From NCBI GenBank assembly GCA_900553905.1, contig USFL01000121.1:1-5489 (forward strand): a stretch of 5,489 nt of DNA, given 5' to 3'. Below are positions 4,850-5,489 of the stretch, in pieces. The translations under genes were made by a program, and so were the position numbers. How positions within the stretch are numbered: position 1 is the stretch's first letter; every line of letters begins with the position of its first letter. The notes beneath the pieces were generated by a model. The model ran no database searches, had not been told where the DNA came from, and was given only the letters and a program-made list of their open reading frames with translations. This DNA comes from an uncultured Eubacteriales bacterium (lineage in GTDB: Bacteria > Bacillota > Clostridia > Christensenellales > Aristaeellaceae).

Positions 4850-5489
4850 ATGAACGGTTCATCCATGGGGTATCCCGGCCAACGGGGAATGTATTCTCCC
4901 GCCTTTGAGCATGATGCCTGCGGCATCGGCATGATCGTGGACATCGCCGGCAGGCGGTCGCACGAAATCGTCACGCAGGCCCTGAGCATCCTGAAGAATC
5001 TGGAGCACCGGGGCGGAGCGGGCGCGGAGCCGGACACGGGCGACGGCGCGGGCATCCTGACCCAGCTGCCGCACACCCTTCTGGAAAGGGAATGCCGGCT
5101 GGGCGGCATCGTGCTGCCCGCACCCGGCCGCTACGGCGTGGGCATGCTGTTTTTAAGCCGCGACGAAAGCCGCCGCATGGCTGCCGAAGCCGCTTTTGAA
5201 GCCATTGTGCGTGAGCAGGGCCAGCGGTTTCTGGGCTGGCGGAGTGTGCCGGTCAATGCGTCCACGCTGGGGAGGACCAGCCGCGCCTGCATGCCGGTCA
5301 TCCGCCAGGCCTTCATCGAAAAAAGCGCGGATCTCGACGGCGAGGATGCCTTTGAGCGCAAGCTCTACCTCATCCGTCGGATTGCCGAAAAACGCCTCCG
5401 CTACGCGCCGGACGCCCGGCCGGGGGATTTTTATGCCGCCAGCCTGTCCTGCCGCACCATCGTCTATAAGGGCATGCTGCTCAGCCGTC
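4850..5489 (+). CDS. gltB: Glutamate synthase large subunit, N-terminal part (truncated by the window end)
   Basis: Glutamate synthase makes two glutamates from glutamine and 2-oxoglutarate. The large subunit begins with a class II glutamine amidotransferase domain that releases ammonia from glutamine. The 213 codons here match that start. FEHDACGIGM carries the catalytic cysteine at residue 24, which becomes the N-terminal residue once the short propeptide is removed. LEHRGGAGAEPDTGDGAG (51-68) is the family signature that follows. Later residues (YGVGMLFL, the FLGWRSVPVN segment, and LYLIRR) also fit. Full-length proteins have about 1,500 residues, with FMN and iron-sulfur domains still to come, so only about one seventh is present. 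Nothing visible tells which electron donor it uses. It is divergent from the 508-residue gene, and a leader terminator precedes it. No frameshift or stop occurs in the visible part. Confidence 0.95.
   Translation, partial: MNGSSMGYPGQRGMYSPAFEHDACGIGMIVDIAGRRSHEIVTQALSILKNLEHRGGAGAEPDTGDGAGILTQLPHTLLERECRLGGIVLPAPGRYGVGMLFLSRDESRRMAAEAAFEAIVREQGQRFLGWRSVPVNASTLGRTSRACMPVIRQAFIEKSADLDGEDAFERKLYLIRRIAEKRLRYAPDARPGDFYAASLSCRTIVYKGMLLSR

Overview
The window looks like chromosomal DNA from a fairly GC-rich anaerobic Firmicute, probably a Clostridia gut or rumen lineage. That placement is inferred from strong AGGAGG-type ribosome binding sites, sigma-A-like promoters, small exported proteins with Ala-X-Ala signal peptides, and a clostridial-style thioredoxin-reductase-like protein. 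I cannot name the species. No mobile element, CRISPR array, rRNA or tRNA was seen.

Layout. Four complete genes lie on the minus strand and one truncated gene on the plus strand. From right to left on the minus strand they are: a 508-residue exported multidomain protein (3018-4544) with its own promoter and terminator; a short thioredoxin-reductase-like flavoprotein (1981-2835) with its own promoter; and, without an obvious terminator in between, two small exported proteins. These are a 348-residue protein of unknown function (853-1899) and a 249-residue RsiV/PdaC-like DUF4163-DUF3298 protein (85-834), which ends at a strong intrinsic terminator (46-71). The last three genes could form one transcript. 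The last two are 18 nt apart and almost certainly co-transcribed.

Divergent from the 508-residue gene, on the plus strand, is the start of gltB, the large subunit of glutamate synthase (4850 to the window end). It begins with the class II glutamine amidotransferase domain. The 305-bp divergent spacer holds a promoter for each direction. Between the gltB promoter and the gltB start codon is a textbook intrinsic terminator (14-bp stem and eight Ts) that begins at the predicted transcription start. A second GC-rich hairpin lies just before the gltB ribosome binding site. Together they suggest attenuation of gltB.

The points most worth a second look are the gltB leader terminator, the reductase-like protein that keeps its FAD site and CATC redox centre but has lost both recognisable NADPH-binding motifs, and the modular exported protein (N-terminal domain, two Ig-like domains, OB-like domain). 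I did not find evidence for a wholly new multi-gene system. Domain calls were made by eye, without database searches.
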